Position numbers and translations under genes: made by a program. Positions 8,491 through 18,333 of a stretch of 21,971 nucleotides of DNA are shown piece by piece. This stretch comes from Chara braunii (taxonomy: Eukaryota > Streptophyta > Charophyceae > Charales > Characeae): contig BFEA01000092.1 of NCBI GenBank assembly GCA_003427395.1, positions 3,097,220-3,119,190 of the forward strand. Direction: 5' to 3'. Every line of letters starts with the position of its first letter. The first letter of the stretch is position 1. The notes under the pieces were generated by a model that had not been told where the DNA came from, made no database searches, and saw nothing but the letters and a program-made list of their open reading frames with translations.

Positions 8491-8683
8491 TGGACAACGG
8501 CAGGGCGTTAGAATGACGCACAGATGGACACACATTCCCTTGGGCTGACACATGGTAAGCTTATGCAGACACTGCCTGTGCACCACCCAAGGGTTGTCCA
8601 TGGTGTTGTATGTCGGGTCTTGATACTGCGTGGGTTGCTTGTGGCTGTTGCTCGTGGTTGTTCTGAAGATCTCCCCAGTCACG

Positions 8684-8694
8684 GGTTCGAGTCT
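8684..8694 (+). promoter_or_regulatory. B-box-like sequence GGTTCGAGTCT
   Basis: It differs from the Pol III B-box consensus GGTTCGANNCC only at the last base, and sits in cacgggttcgagtctgg, a degenerate T-arm. No A box lies at the usual distance upstream, so it is more likely a fragment of a tRNA-derived repeat than an active promoter. Confidence 0.4.
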
Positions 8695-8786
8695 GGCTTG
8701 GGAGTTTGGGGGGGGTTCTTATCCAGCTTGGCCGGTCATCTCTTGAAATGAACACAGAGTTCCCTCTACATAGTACTGCACATATC

Positions 8787-8905
8787 TGGCCTTCGGGCAC
8801 ATACATCTCGCTATACAGTTAGACAGAGCACACATGCCCTTCGGGCAGATACACAAACACATGGCCCTATGGGCTCATACAAACATACATAGCCTCTGGC
8901 CATAC
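8787..8905. repeat. Row of four small hairpins separated by (aca/cata)-rich spacers
   Basis: GC hairpins with 3-nt loops occur at 8788-8798 (ggccttcgggc), 8835-8847 (tgcccttcgggca), 8864-8874 (gccctatgggc) and 8892-8900 (gcctctggc). They are separated by acacata-type spacers, with centre spacing of about 46, 28 and 28 bp. They look like diverged copies of one unit in which base pairing was preserved while sequence changed. Confidence 0.7.
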
Positions 8906-9424
8906 ACACATACACACAACTACGATACTGGGCAGGGGGGGTATATCAGGTATATGACGGGGTCTCCTCACGCATGGCTTAGCTCTAGGGTAGGAGTAGG
9001 GATATAAGTCGCTCCGGCTAGTCTGAGTTCCGCCTAGCCTTGGGTAAGCTAGGGGAAGGACGGTAGGATGTGTCCGCTGGCCTGACTTGCTTAGGTAATC
9101 CTGCTGGGTAGACTCTCTGAATTGGGCCTGCAGAAGATTGCATGAGCCTGGCGTCCGAAGTTCCCGTACGGCAAGGTTCGTCCGGTTCTGCTTCCATCAG
9201 GGTTGGGAGGTTGGCCCAGCCTTGGTGGTTGTCACTGCTGTCTGCTCCAAGTTGCCCTCGATACTGGTAGGGCGATGGTCCTGAGTGCTGGTCACAGTGA
9301 GGTAGGATAGTAGTGACAGGGGGTGCGCTGAGAGTATTAACGTTGGGATGGGTAGGGTAGGTGACCTATCCTGTCAGGACATCCATTGGCTGCCGCTACC
9401 AGGAATCACTGCGGGTCTGGTCCT
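8906..9424. other. Gene-free stretch leading to an A-rich tail
   Basis: I find no open frame with recognisable content. The stretch ends in ctaaaacaccctaag directly before the A-rich tract at 9443, which resembles the 3' end of a retroposed element. If so, the element may begin at the tRNA-like sequence near 8413, but a length of about 1.1 kb is long for a SINE. Confidence 0.4.
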
Positions 9425-9442
9425 TGGCCTCTAAAACACCCT

Positions 9443-9519
9443 AAGAAAAAAAAATAAAAAAAAAATAAAAGAAAGAAAAATAAAAAAAGGAAAGAAAAAA
9501 TAATAAAAAGTTAAAAAAT
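9443..9519 (+). repeat. A-rich tract, possible retroelement tail
   Basis: About 75 bp of A interrupted mainly by single T and G residues. Orientation suggests a plus-strand retroposed sequence ending here. No target-site duplication was identified. Confidence 0.7.
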
Positions 9520-9583
9520 GAATAGCGAGCTACTGAGGCCTTATCGTACCACCTCATGCCTGGCCAGAGGTACAATCATATGC

Positions 9584-9668
9584 ATTGTGGACAGGGCTTC
9601 CTGAGAATGCCTTGAAAAGAAGGGGATTGTGGACAGGGCTGCGTGAGAATGCCTTGAAAAGAAGGGGG
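9584..9668. repeat. Tandem duplication, 2 x 42 bp
   Basis: Units starting at 9584 and 9626 (attgtggacagggct...gaatgccttgaaaagaagggg) differ at only a few positions. Both strands stay open through this duplication, which produces repetitive short frames that I do not regard as genes. Confidence 0.93.
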
Positions 9669-10449
9669 CTGACAAAAGCAATAGGGCGTCCTCCCACTAC
9701 TCTCGACATGCTCAAAAGACACAAACCATGGCCGTGTATCTTTCCATGTTCTAGCGGAAAATTGNTTCTCATTTTGCACGAGGCCCATAGATTGTTCCCC
9801 CCGCCTCTCCCGCGGAGTCACGTGAGAAACAGAAGACATTCTTCTTCCGAAAAGAAAAAAGAAAAAAAACAAAGGCAAAATGGCATTTCAACCTCTGAAC
9901 TACTTGACGTGTTTCTACCCATGTTCTACAAGACTATTCATTCTCATTTTGCACATTCGGTGAGTCATGGAGCCAGGCCCTAGATCTCGATAGCTCTTTT
10001 TTTACCTTTTTGTAGTAAGCCCTGTCAACAAGGCCGGGCACTCCCTTCTCATTTTTCGACACTTCGTAGCAGTACACAGATGAATGCTTTCCATGTTTCT
10101 CGGGAGATGCAGTTCAAACTAAAAAAAAAACAAAAGCAGAAACGCCCCAGGCCCAAATCGTCCGCCCCTATTTTGAAACAGGAAAAAATGCCACCCCTCA
10201 AAAGGGAAACTGTGGACGGCGCCTTATGCTGCTTTTCGAACGACCTGGACAAGCTAACCTGCCCTGTGACCGGTCTTAGGGACGACTGCGACCGGACACT
10301 TTTTCTGCTTTCGGAAACCCCAAACGGACCCATCCTAGCAACGTTGTACTGCACGATATTACCCAAAATGGAAAGGACATGAAACGACGAAATGCAAACC
10401 ACACAAGGCGCAGCCTCCTGGTTGGGAACTGGGTATTACTGGTGGCATG

Positions 10450-10457
<8 letters not shown>
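9669..10457. other. No supported gene; short dispersed direct repeat
   Basis: A segment ccatgttcta...ttctcattttgcac occurs at about 9744-9779 and again at about 9920-9954, suggesting an old duplication. One N lies at 9765. A 100-codon frame (10080-10382, plus) has a Lys-rich start and no recognised domain; I leave it uncalled. Confidence 0.45.

Positions 10458-10495
<38 letters not shown>
10458..10495 (+). repeat. Poly-G run (38 G)
   Basis: An uninterrupted run of 38 G, followed by a T/G-rich stretch to about 10540. Such a run can form G-quadruplexes. Its exact length in the assembly is doubtful. It lies just 5' of the tRNA-derived repeat fragment at 10541. Confidence 0.97.
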
Positions 10496-10497
<2 letters not shown>

Positions 10498-10540
10498 GTT
10501 GTTTTTGTTTTTTGTTTTGTTTTTTTTTCGTTTTTTTTCC

Positions 10541-10571
10541 CTGGGTTCCTGAGGCCAAGGTCGCCGGTTCG
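10541..10571 (+). repeat. 5' part of tRNA-derived repeat, copy A, split by LINE
   Basis: Bases 10545-10571 (ggttcctgaggccaaggt, then cgccggttcg) match the head of copy B at 18336-18363 almost exactly. The match stops abruptly after ggttcg. The missing continuation (catccgtgcttgcacggagg) resumes at 17887, immediately after the LINE. This shows one repeat interrupted by an insertion. Confidence 0.88.
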
Positions 10572-10597
10572 AGGAAGGGGAGCGCCGGTACCGGGCG

Positions 10598-10619
10598 GGT
10601 AGCGTAGCGCTCCGCTACC
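10598..10619 (+). other. Hairpin in the LINE 5' leader
   Basis: ggtagcg (10598-10604) pairs perfectly with cgctacc (10613-10619) around an 8-nt loop that itself contains agcgct. It lies within the first 50 bp of the element. A 5' UTR structure of this kind could be functional in the element RNA, but this is inference. Confidence 0.6.
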
Positions 10620-10906
10620 GGGCGTTGCCGCAGGTTTTTTTTACGCTGCGCTGTTCACCGTCAACCCCGCCGCCATGACGGGGAACGGTATGGCTGCTGC
10701 TACACCCCTCAACGTGGGTGGAGGAACTCGCTCTCTCATAGCCAAGCACCTGCTGAACAGTCCTAGTAGGTAGAGTAGGGTAGGAGGAAGAAGGTTGAAG
10801 GAGGAAGAGACTGGAGAAAGGAAGAAAAGTCGAGCAGTCAACACACCTGGAAAACTACGACAAAGTCACACCCTAGGGTAAAGGGGAGCGAAGAAAAGGA
10901 GAAGGG

Positions 10907-12960
10907 ATGGCGTCCCGACGGCACTAAGGAAGTCAGGAGAGACAACAACCACGGGGACCACCCGACCCGAGAGGTGAGGACGACAGAGTACGCAACTCTG
11001 TAGGGCGCTGTTGTGATGAAGGTATCTGCCCGGATGACCTGGACATCGGTGAAGTGGTCGAAGACGAGAACGGGAAAAGGTTCGTAGTCAATAGTGCGGT
11101 GGAAGAAATAAAAAAGTAGTGGTTAAAAGAGTGTACGGTAATCCTGATTTTTCAAGAAGAGGTAAAGAAACTATCGAGATCAATGAAAGAGGATTTAGTG
11201 AGGGCCTACAAAGACGGGTGGTTGGCTGAGAGGCGTTTTCATCCTGACGTGCGCAGAGGAAGAGTGAGCTTTGAAGGAGCCAACGTAGTCTCGTACGTGG
11301 CAAATGCAAAGGATGTGGCGCAGTGGTTGATAAACCAAGGAGAAATAAAACTCAGCATGGCAGATGAGGAGTATGTAACGATATGTAAACCTTGGATGAC
11401 CCGTAATGAATTGAAAGAGATCCGCCTGCAGGAGGCCGCAACAAATTTTTGGATTATCGCTCTGCGCATCCCGTTAGACGCTTATTATTATCTTAGGAGT
11501 GCAGTCAGGAGCATGTTCGAAAAAGTGAGGAACATGCATCCACCGGAGTACGATCGTTCCCGTCCAAAGTTGATGAACATTAAAATGGACATACACCCAG
11601 AGACGCGATACTAGATTGATGATGAGCTAGTTATTCAAGGACCGGCGGGCGAAAGGTGGAAGGTGGAAATCACATCGCCTTACACAAATTGGTGTCGACG
11701 TTGCCGTTGGTATTTCCATACAGAAGAGAATTGTCCGAGAAGTCGCCAAAAAGACGGTCGTAGGAGAGAAGGCCCAACAAGATCGGGTGGGCGCAGAGAA
11801 CGATTCATGCAATTCTTGATTAATCAGCCGAGGACGGCCGAAGCAAGGGCAGAAGAAAGAAGGGTGGAACAACAGGTGGAACTCCGAAGGTCTCAAGCCG
11901 GAAGCAGGCACTCGGAACAGCAGGTGAGAGAGAGGCTGGCACCAGGACCGGAGGTCGACGGTGGAAGAAGAGAAGCCCCCAGAGCAATGGAAGAACTGCC
12001 CCCCTTGAGAAACAAAAGAATAGAGGAAGGACACGGGGAGAGGCGAGACGATCATAGGTCGCAACGGACGAGGATGGAACGAGAAGATTGGCCATGAGGG
12101 TTGTACTTGTAAGGAGGAGGAGGCACCAGCCCGAACCCAAAAGGAATGTTCAGAGAAGCATAGTAGAATGTGAAACTAATGCGAGACCCACAGATATACG
12201 GTATGGGCCATCCAATGGACTTAATGGGTCCACAACACCTACCCAGGTGTGAAATTTATGACCAAAGGACTGTACATCCAGCATGCCCACAAGCGCAGTA
12301 TCCAGAAGGGATACTAGAGTGGCGAAGTTCGATCCCTCAAGGACTAGAGAGAGGGTCGGAGGCACAAGGGATTCAACCAGGCAGGAGCATGAGCGAAAGG
12401 CAAGGGGTAAACGAGATGGGGATGAGACGCCGAGGGGGACCTTGGGGGAGATGGAAGAGACCAGAGACACAGGAGGAGGATATTGCAGAGAGAGGCCAAT
12501 GACTTCTTGGGGCCAAGCAAGAATTGGTAACCACGGACAAGGATCGGAACGAACAAGCAGAGTTCACGAGGAGGAACCACACAGAGAAAGAAGACAAGAT
12601 CCAAGGAGGCCAGAAGATATCCCAGAGGAGGAACCACACCCAAATTTGTCCAGGACACCAACCTCCTCCCACTCTAGAGTGAGAATGGGGAGTGAATGGC
12701 TGGGACCAGATGGAACCGAAGAAGTTTACTTTCCACTACTGGATGCCAGAATCCCGCCTGAAACAGCGGAGCTGCTGACGCAGTTGGGGATCATATGGTA
12801 TCGAATGGAGGTCATCCGTGAGAGAAATCTGCAAACATTAGAGGACATCAAAATCGCCCCCGACATTAATGGGGACATCCTCCTGAACGTGAGTGGAAGG
12901 TTGGAAGAGAACGAAGGCTTACAATCGGCCTTCATGATTGGAAGTCGGACAAAGGAATGA
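10907..12960 (+). pseudogene. LINE ORF1 (gag-like, CCHC zinc knuckle), broken
   Basis: ORF1 proteins of LINEs bind element RNA in the ribonucleoprotein. I place the start at ATG 10907 because the same frame reads sensibly through the acidic segment near 11036-11110 and on to the zinc knuckle. In-frame stops interrupt it at 10925 (TAA), 11117 (TAG) and 11612 (TAG). The knuckle is C-x2-C-x4-H-x4-C, with Cys codons at 11693, 11702 and 11732 and His at 11717. An Arg/Glu-rich region follows. The frame then changes by one between about 12060 and 12095, has stops at 12250 and 12259 (TGA), and stays open to TGA 12958-12960. The C-terminal 90 residues look folded but I recognise no domain. The start codon and frameshift position are inferred. 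Confidence 0.8.
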
Positions 12961-15900
12961 GGGGAAGGCTCGCGTGCCAGCTCATCCAGATACAGTTCAA
13001 GGGGGAGCACAAGAAGTGCCAAGAGGGACCGCTCCGGATCGCAAGGTGCAAACAAACAACAACAACAACAACAAACAACAACGATCGCCTGCATCCAACA
13101 GAAGGCGGAAGGTTCTCAAGCGGATGGATAGACTAACAATAGCAACCTGGAATGTGCGGGGCCTGGGGGATACAGAGGGAAGAGCTAAGAGGAGAAGAGT
13201 GAGGAGTTGGGTGCACGAGTGGGGGATAAACTGTCTGATCATGGTACATGAATCGAAGCTGAACGAGGATAAACTGAGGGAATTGGGAGGATGGTGGGAT
13301 GGCCCGCAAGTGTGGGCACCGGCACAGGGCACCAGAGGGGGTGTAGGGATCCTCCTTCATAGGGATCTGCAGGTCAAGGTGCTGGAGACAGAGGCAGACA
13401 TCTGGGGAAAATGGGCATGGATGAGAGTTGAAGCGGGGACAAAGGAATGGCTACTGATGACAGTTTACGCACCAACACAAGTGAGTGACAGGTCCAAGTT
13501 CTACAAAAAAGTGGTTCGAAACACGCCAAAGACAGAGAAGATTGTGCTGGCAGGGGACTGGAACCTCTCTTTGGACGAAGCCCTGCGTCCAGGTTCTCAC
13601 TATGCAAATAGGCAGGATGTGAGGGCATTATTGGAAGTGAGAGAGGAAATATCGGTAGTAGATCCATTCAGAATCCTGAGACCAAAGGGTTCGGGATATA
13701 CTTCGGTCTCACGTATACACAGGGGCAGACAAGTGGTGACAAGACGCAAACTAGATTACTTTCTGGTGAGTGAGGGAGTGATGGAGGGAGTGACAGCAGT
13801 ACACCAAGTGGGCAATCCCGTGTCAGACCATAAGCCGGTAATAGCCAAAATCAAGTTGCGAGGGGGAGTGGAGAGGGGAAGAGGTTTTTTCAGATTGAAC
13901 GCTCAAAAGATCCAGGGTTAGTAGAGTGGGTCCAGCAGCATATGACAGTTTGGGAAACAACCAGATAGTACTTCGACACTACCGCAGAATGGGTGGACAG
14001 CGGAATAGGCATTGCCTCCAAGATCATGGACGTGAGCTCAAGAATACTCGCCAGGTCAAGGAATAAGAGGGAAGCGGAATGCAAGAGAAGGGTGGAAGAG
14101 GCGGAAGAAAAAATGGAGGGTCACCCCATTTCAGTGCTGGCCTGGGCAACAAAAAGGGAAAGGAGGCTTGCAGAGTGGGAAAAGCCACGGGTAGATAAAG
14201 AGAGGATGTGGAAGGAAGTGTTGGAAGAGAAAGGGATTGTGGTACACGACAGAATGACATTCCAGAAGTTGAAGCCAAGGAGAACCCAAAGGTAGATGGT
14301 GAAACTCAAACATCCGATGGATGACACAGCTCCTAGAGCGACCACCGCAACAAGCATCCTAGAATACGCAAAAGTGTACTATGAGGACATCCTGACTACA
14401 AGAAGACCCCAAGACGACACCAACACAGATCTCACTCGGATCTCCGACATGTGGAACGACACGGGGGTAAGGCTCTCAGTGCAGGCAAGGCTGGACCTGG
14501 ACCGACCAGTAACAGTAGAAGAAACGAAGCAGACACTGCGCAACATGGCCAAGGAGAAGTCACCGGGTATAGATGGTTTAACAGTGGAATTTTACATCAA
14601 GAACTGGACCTGGGTGGAACCACCACTAGTGGAACTATTTAATGAGGTCACGTTTCTAAGCGGAGGAAAGTTGGGTGCACAGATAACTCATGGTATCATC
14701 ACTCTGTTGTTCAAAAAGGGAGATAAGGCAAAGGTCAAGAACTGGAGGCCTATCTCCCTTTTGAACATTTCGTACAAAATCTTGGTGAAAACACTCGCAA
14801 GAAGACTAGCCAGGTACCTGTCGGATCTGGTAGGAGGCGATCAGGGCGCTTTTGTCCAGGGTCGATCGCTCTTCAATAACATTATTACTGTGATCGAGGT
14901 CCTCAAAATAGTACAGTCAGAGAACTTGGATACGACGGTACTCCTTCTGGATTTGGAAAAGACCTACCATAAAGTAGGCTGAACATTTGTCTTAACAACT
15001 TTGAGACACATGGGCTTCGAACGCGGATTCTGCAGCTGAATCATCACAATGTACACCTATTATACTTCATCGGTCGCGGTCAACGGGCACCTCTCAACCC
15101 CCTTCAGATTAACAAGGTCCCTGAGGCAAGGCTGTCCGCTGGCGCCGCTTCTATTCATCCTGCAGATGGAGGTATTGCTGAACTGAATCAGGAGACACCC
15201 AGATATCAGGGGCTTGCAGCTCCGTAACCATAAGGAGTGTACAGTCAAGGCACTTGCTGACGATCTATTTGCAGTTTGCGAAAATACAGCGGAATCACTG
15301 TCAGCTAAGGAGACAATGAGGAAGTATTCGGAGTTGTCGGAAGCGTTTGTGAACTGGGGCTAGTCAACCTATTTGCTGGCAACAGGGTATGTACTGAACG
15401 TAGAATGGGGAATGAGAAGGGTAGAGGAAGGAGAAGAAGAACAATTTATGGGGGTGTTGATTAGTCTGCAGATGCAGGAGTCAACCCAAGGTCTGCTGTT
15501 ACAGCAAAGAATTGATGCAATACTGAATTTGTGGGGCAGAACCTGACATCTTCCCATTATGGGCAGGGCTTTGGTGGCAAATACGGCACTGCTAACAATA
15601 CTGTGGTTTGTAAGCCAGGTGAGAGAACTGGCATGTGGAGTACTGGTAGCAGTGTGCAGATTAGTTGCCCGCTTTTTGTGGAAACCCTCAGCCAAACAAA
15701 CGAAAGGGTTCCTGGTCAAGATAGCCTGAGAAACTCTTACCTTTCCAAGAGAGAAAGGGGGACTGGGCCTAATGGACCTGGCCAGTAGGAACCAGACACA
15801 ACTGCGCACTTGGTTGTGCAAGGTTGCAACTTCGGATGTTAACGAACATTGGATCCTACTGGCGGAACGAATTCTTATGTCAGAATGAGAATTGTCACGC

Positions 15901-17389
15901 CCAGAGGATGTCTGGGCGTGTTTTTTTATGGAGTCTTTTTGCAAGAGAAGGCTGAAGTCAAGTTTTTGGAATGCGGTATGAAAGGCCTGGAAGAAACAAC
16001 CACCAGAATCCAGCCAACGGCCTCAGACGAAGGAAATGGTTCTGGCTCATATACTGTTCGACAACCCTGCAATTAACCAGAACGGCAGAACCTTTGCAGC
16101 AGATGGCTCGGTAGCAACGTTTGGGTTAGCATGGGTTCGAAGGGGGGTGACACGAATTCGAGATATATGGTCACAGTTACTGGGGGGTTGGGAGCCACTG
16201 ACGAACATCAAAAGGAAGCTGAGTGGTTTGCATAGGGTGGAGGAAAATTGGAATGCGCTGATTCGGGCCATCCCTCCGGAATGGCTACAGTTATTAGGCC
16301 CTGAGGGAGTGGACCTTGCTGGCACATGGTACATTGCAGCGCAGGATGAGGACCCAGCAGTGGTTTGGAAGTTGGAAGAGATCGAGCCAAGCGGATTTAG
16401 AAAGGTGGAAAGGTGGAAGGCAACAGAGCACACAAATATGCTGGAGAGAATTGGAGAAGAGAGAATCATGCGGTGGACCAACCCACCCCAAATTCGAGTT
16501 GCCGTATCGGTTGGGAAAAACAGGAGGACCAAAATTCTGACATGGTTGGGCAGAGTACCATTAAGGGAGCTAAATATTGATCCACTGACGTGGTCCTGGA
16601 AAATAACAGAGGAAGGTCTCCCGGATCTCAATCTGGCTCACTATTCGGTGAGATCTGGGAATGCGCTGATAGGTAGAGGCAAGAAGACCCCAGCGAAAGT
16701 GGCAACAGGCAGATGGCAAGCAACGTTCGGTGGAGAAATCCACAATGCGGAGGAACAGTTCAACAGGCTGTGGGATACACTGAAGGTTCTGCCAAATGGC
16801 AAACAGGTGAGCATCCTGTGGCTGCTATCCTTGCTAATAACCCCATCAACAGTCTGGCTGGTGAGCAGGGGGGTGGAGGTAGATCTACAGTGCAGACGAT
16901 GCAACTGGCCCTTTGAACAGGCACCTATGGTGGGAATGCCCGGCGTCAAAACGGATCAGGAAGTCGTGGGAGTACCACTGGAAGAGAATGGGGGGGGAAG
17001 GTGTTGACTGGGAAGAAAAGTGGGTATTGTTAGGCTTCCTCAGCCCAGGGGTAAAAGCTAAAGGCGGTTGGGGATACATAGCTCATGTGATCAGAGGAAC
17101 CCTTTGCGAAGTGATTTGGGCGGACCACAACAGAGCAAGGTTCGAGAACAGACCAATGTCAGACGTGGAATTAAAAACAAGGACTAAACAAGGCATAAAA
17201 CTGGCAATTTCGGTGGATTGGAGAAGGATTGTGCACGAGGGCAGAAGAGGCCGAAGACAACTGAACTAGTTTCTGAACACTTGGGCACGAGGAAACCAAT
17301 TGGCCACGGTCCACGGTACCAAGGGGCTAGTTATTTCTCAATGGATTGGAGAAAAGCAGCCAAACAGTAGACAAAGGGGACCAAAATGA
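12938..17389 (+). pseudogene. LINE ORF2: APE endonuclease, reverse transcriptase, zinc finger; broken
   Basis: ORF2 nicks DNA and copies the element RNA at the target. The first part (12938-13921) is open; ATG 13124, just before the endonuclease, is an alternative start. A frameshift lies at about 13895-13915, after which one frame runs to about 16905. Stops are at 13966, 14293, 14980, 15037, 15184, 15361, 15544, 15727, 15886 and 15979. Reverse transcriptase motifs: KSPGIDGL (from 14557), KNWRPISLLN, LLLDLEKTYH with catalytic Asp at 14950, RQGCPLAPLLF, and ADD with Asp codons at 15259 and 15262. A Cys pair (16891, 16900) and, after a second frameshift, HLWWEC (from 16922) form a zinc-finger-like end. 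A stop at 17267 precedes sensible sequence reaching TGA 17387-17389, which I take as the true end. Confidence 0.9.
13124..13921 (+). CDS. APE-type endonuclease domain of LINE ORF2 (open segment)
   Basis: This segment is uninterrupted and keeps the expected active-site set of the exonuclease-endonuclease-phosphatase family. Numbered from Met 12938, these are Asn72 (TWNVRGLG), Glu105 (MVHESKL), Tyr177 (VYAPT), Asp207 and Asn209 (GDWNLSLD), Asp273 (KLDYFLVS), and Asp297/His298 (SDHKPV). In active LINEs this domain makes the first nick for target-primed reverse transcription. Here the frame ends at TAG 13919-13921, because a frameshift just upstream (about 13895-13915) separates it from the reverse transcriptase. 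Any product would be a lone endonuclease. Expression is unknown. Confidence 0.85.
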   Translation: MDRLTIATWNVRGLGDTEGRAKRRRVRSWVHEWGINCLIMVHESKLNEDKLRELGGWWDGPQVWAPAQGTRGGVGILLHRDLQVKVLETEADIWGKWAWMRVEAGTKEWLLMTVYAPTQVSDRSKFYKKVVRNTPKTEKIVLAGDWNLSLDEALRPGSHYANRQDVRALLEVREEISVVDPFRILRPKGSGYTSVSRIHRGRQVVTRRKLDYFLVSEGVMEGVTAVHQVGNPVSDHKPVIAKIKLRGGVERGRGFFRLNAQKIQG

Positions 17390-17873
17390 AGGGTCGAGGG
17401 AGGGTAGTTAACGGGCAAGTGTAGATAGAAAGGTAACGACAGTTGGGACCAGGGCACTCGGTCCCACTTAGGGCCGCGGTGGGCCGCTAGGAGAGTGTCG
17501 GCAGTAGTAGGACGTGGTCCTCTGGGCCGAATTAGTCCCAGATGTAGGTTAGGTTTAGAGCTCTGGCGGTGCCATGAATTCATTCTATACACAGCGAGTA
17601 GGAGGTATACAAAGGAGGAGAAAGAGATGAGACACCACAGTATTGGATTATGCAGGACTGCTTTCTGCTGGATTGAATAATCTCTAGTTTAGTTCGAACA
17701 TTGGTGAAAGAATTTTCCTCAGGCAGAGCCTGTAAGCTAAGCTGACAGATGCTGTCAGATACATTCCGGGTTGAATTGTGAGGTCCCCGACCTCAAAAAT
17801 GGCCTTTTGATAATGAAACTTGAAGTGGATTTTTCGTTTAAAAACAAAAAACAAGAAACAAAAAAAAACAAAA
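17390..17873 (+). other. LINE 3' UTR and A-rich tail
   Basis: Non-coding end of the element. The last 35 bp (17839-17873) are A broken by single C and G residues, as expected for an aged tail. It runs directly into the 3' copy of the target-site duplication. Confidence 0.75.
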
Positions 17874-18199
17874 GGTCGTCGGTTCGCATCCGTGCTTGCA
17901 CGGAGGAGGGTTGAGGCCTAGATGTGCGAATGTGCCCATGGAACTTGCGGGCATGCCGTAAGTCCCGTTTGAGTGCCCGGATATAAGTACCTGTGGGGGG
18001 TTACGTGCTGATTGAAGCTAAGTGTGTGAGAATTGCGGTTTCTGTGTGGTGCGTCCGTGTGGTGTTGTGTGGTGTGTGTTGAGTTGGACATTACAGCCTT
18101 GCAGGAGTGAACTGGATATCATGGTCATTATGGTTCACTTTTTAGAACACCATGTCCTGGCTGTAGTGGTTAAACCACCAGTACTTGGCCCAGCTATCC
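17872..18199 (+). repeat. 3' part of tRNA-derived repeat, copy A
   Basis: This continues copy A from 10571. It starts with the duplicated aaggtcgtcggttcg and a B-box-like ggttcgcatcc (17881-17891), then gtgcttgcacggaggagggt and a GT-rich body. It ends in gtcctggctgtagtggtta followed by aaccaccagtacttggcccagctat, the half-palindrome also seen at 7675-7700. Nearly every segment has a counterpart in copy B. Confidence 0.85.
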
Positions 18200-18333
18200 G
18201 CCACAGAAAAAAAATAGAGTAGAAATATTTCTAGTTGGATGAATTTGGGTGCTCCTGTAGTGGTCCGTACGTTTCCTAAAATCATGGCGCGTTACCGGGC
18301 ACGACTTTAGGAATTACTGGTCGTTTAAGAGAC
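18200..18333. other. Spacer between repeat copies
   Basis: About 130 bp between copies A and B. No gene. The phrase aattactggtcg at 18312-18323 resembles tattactggtgg at 10435-10446, just before the poly-G run. The similarity between the two copies may therefore extend further 5'. Confidence 0.5.

Larger units (their letters stand above)
10557..17886 (+). mobile_element. Near-complete LINE (non-LTR retrotransposon) with target-site duplication
   Basis: The element body runs from about 10572 to 17871. It is flanked by aaggtcgccggttcg (10557-10571) and aaggtcgtcggttcg (17872-17886), a 15-bp direct repeat with one difference. The order is: 5' leader with a GC-rich hairpin (10598-10604 with 10613-10619), ORF1 with CCHC knuckle, ORF2 with APE-type endonuclease, reverse transcriptase and C-terminal zinc finger, a 3' UTR of about 450 bp, and an A-rich tail (17839-17873). 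This order fits L1-type plant and algal LINEs. There is no RNase H region that I can see. Both ORFs are broken, so the copy cannot move by itself. It is inserted in a tRNA-derived repeat. Confidence 0.92.

Noticed and set aside
8413-8700. Functional tRNA gene with a long intron
   Set aside because: The acceptor ends do not pair, and the A-to-B distance of about 260 bp with no clear anticodon arm is not consistent with a tRNA intron.
10080-10382. 100-codon plus-strand frame with a Lys-rich N-terminus
   Set aside because: There is no recognised motif and no supporting context. The Lys codons come from an A-rich run. Transcription data would be needed.
15896-15927. A perfect 10-bp hairpin (cacgcccaga / tctgggcgtg) followed by seven T, which looks like a bacterial intrinsic terminator
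   Set aside because: It lies within ORF2 of the LINE, and the reading frame passes through it and continues to 16905. The surroundings are eukaryotic, so this is coincidental structure.
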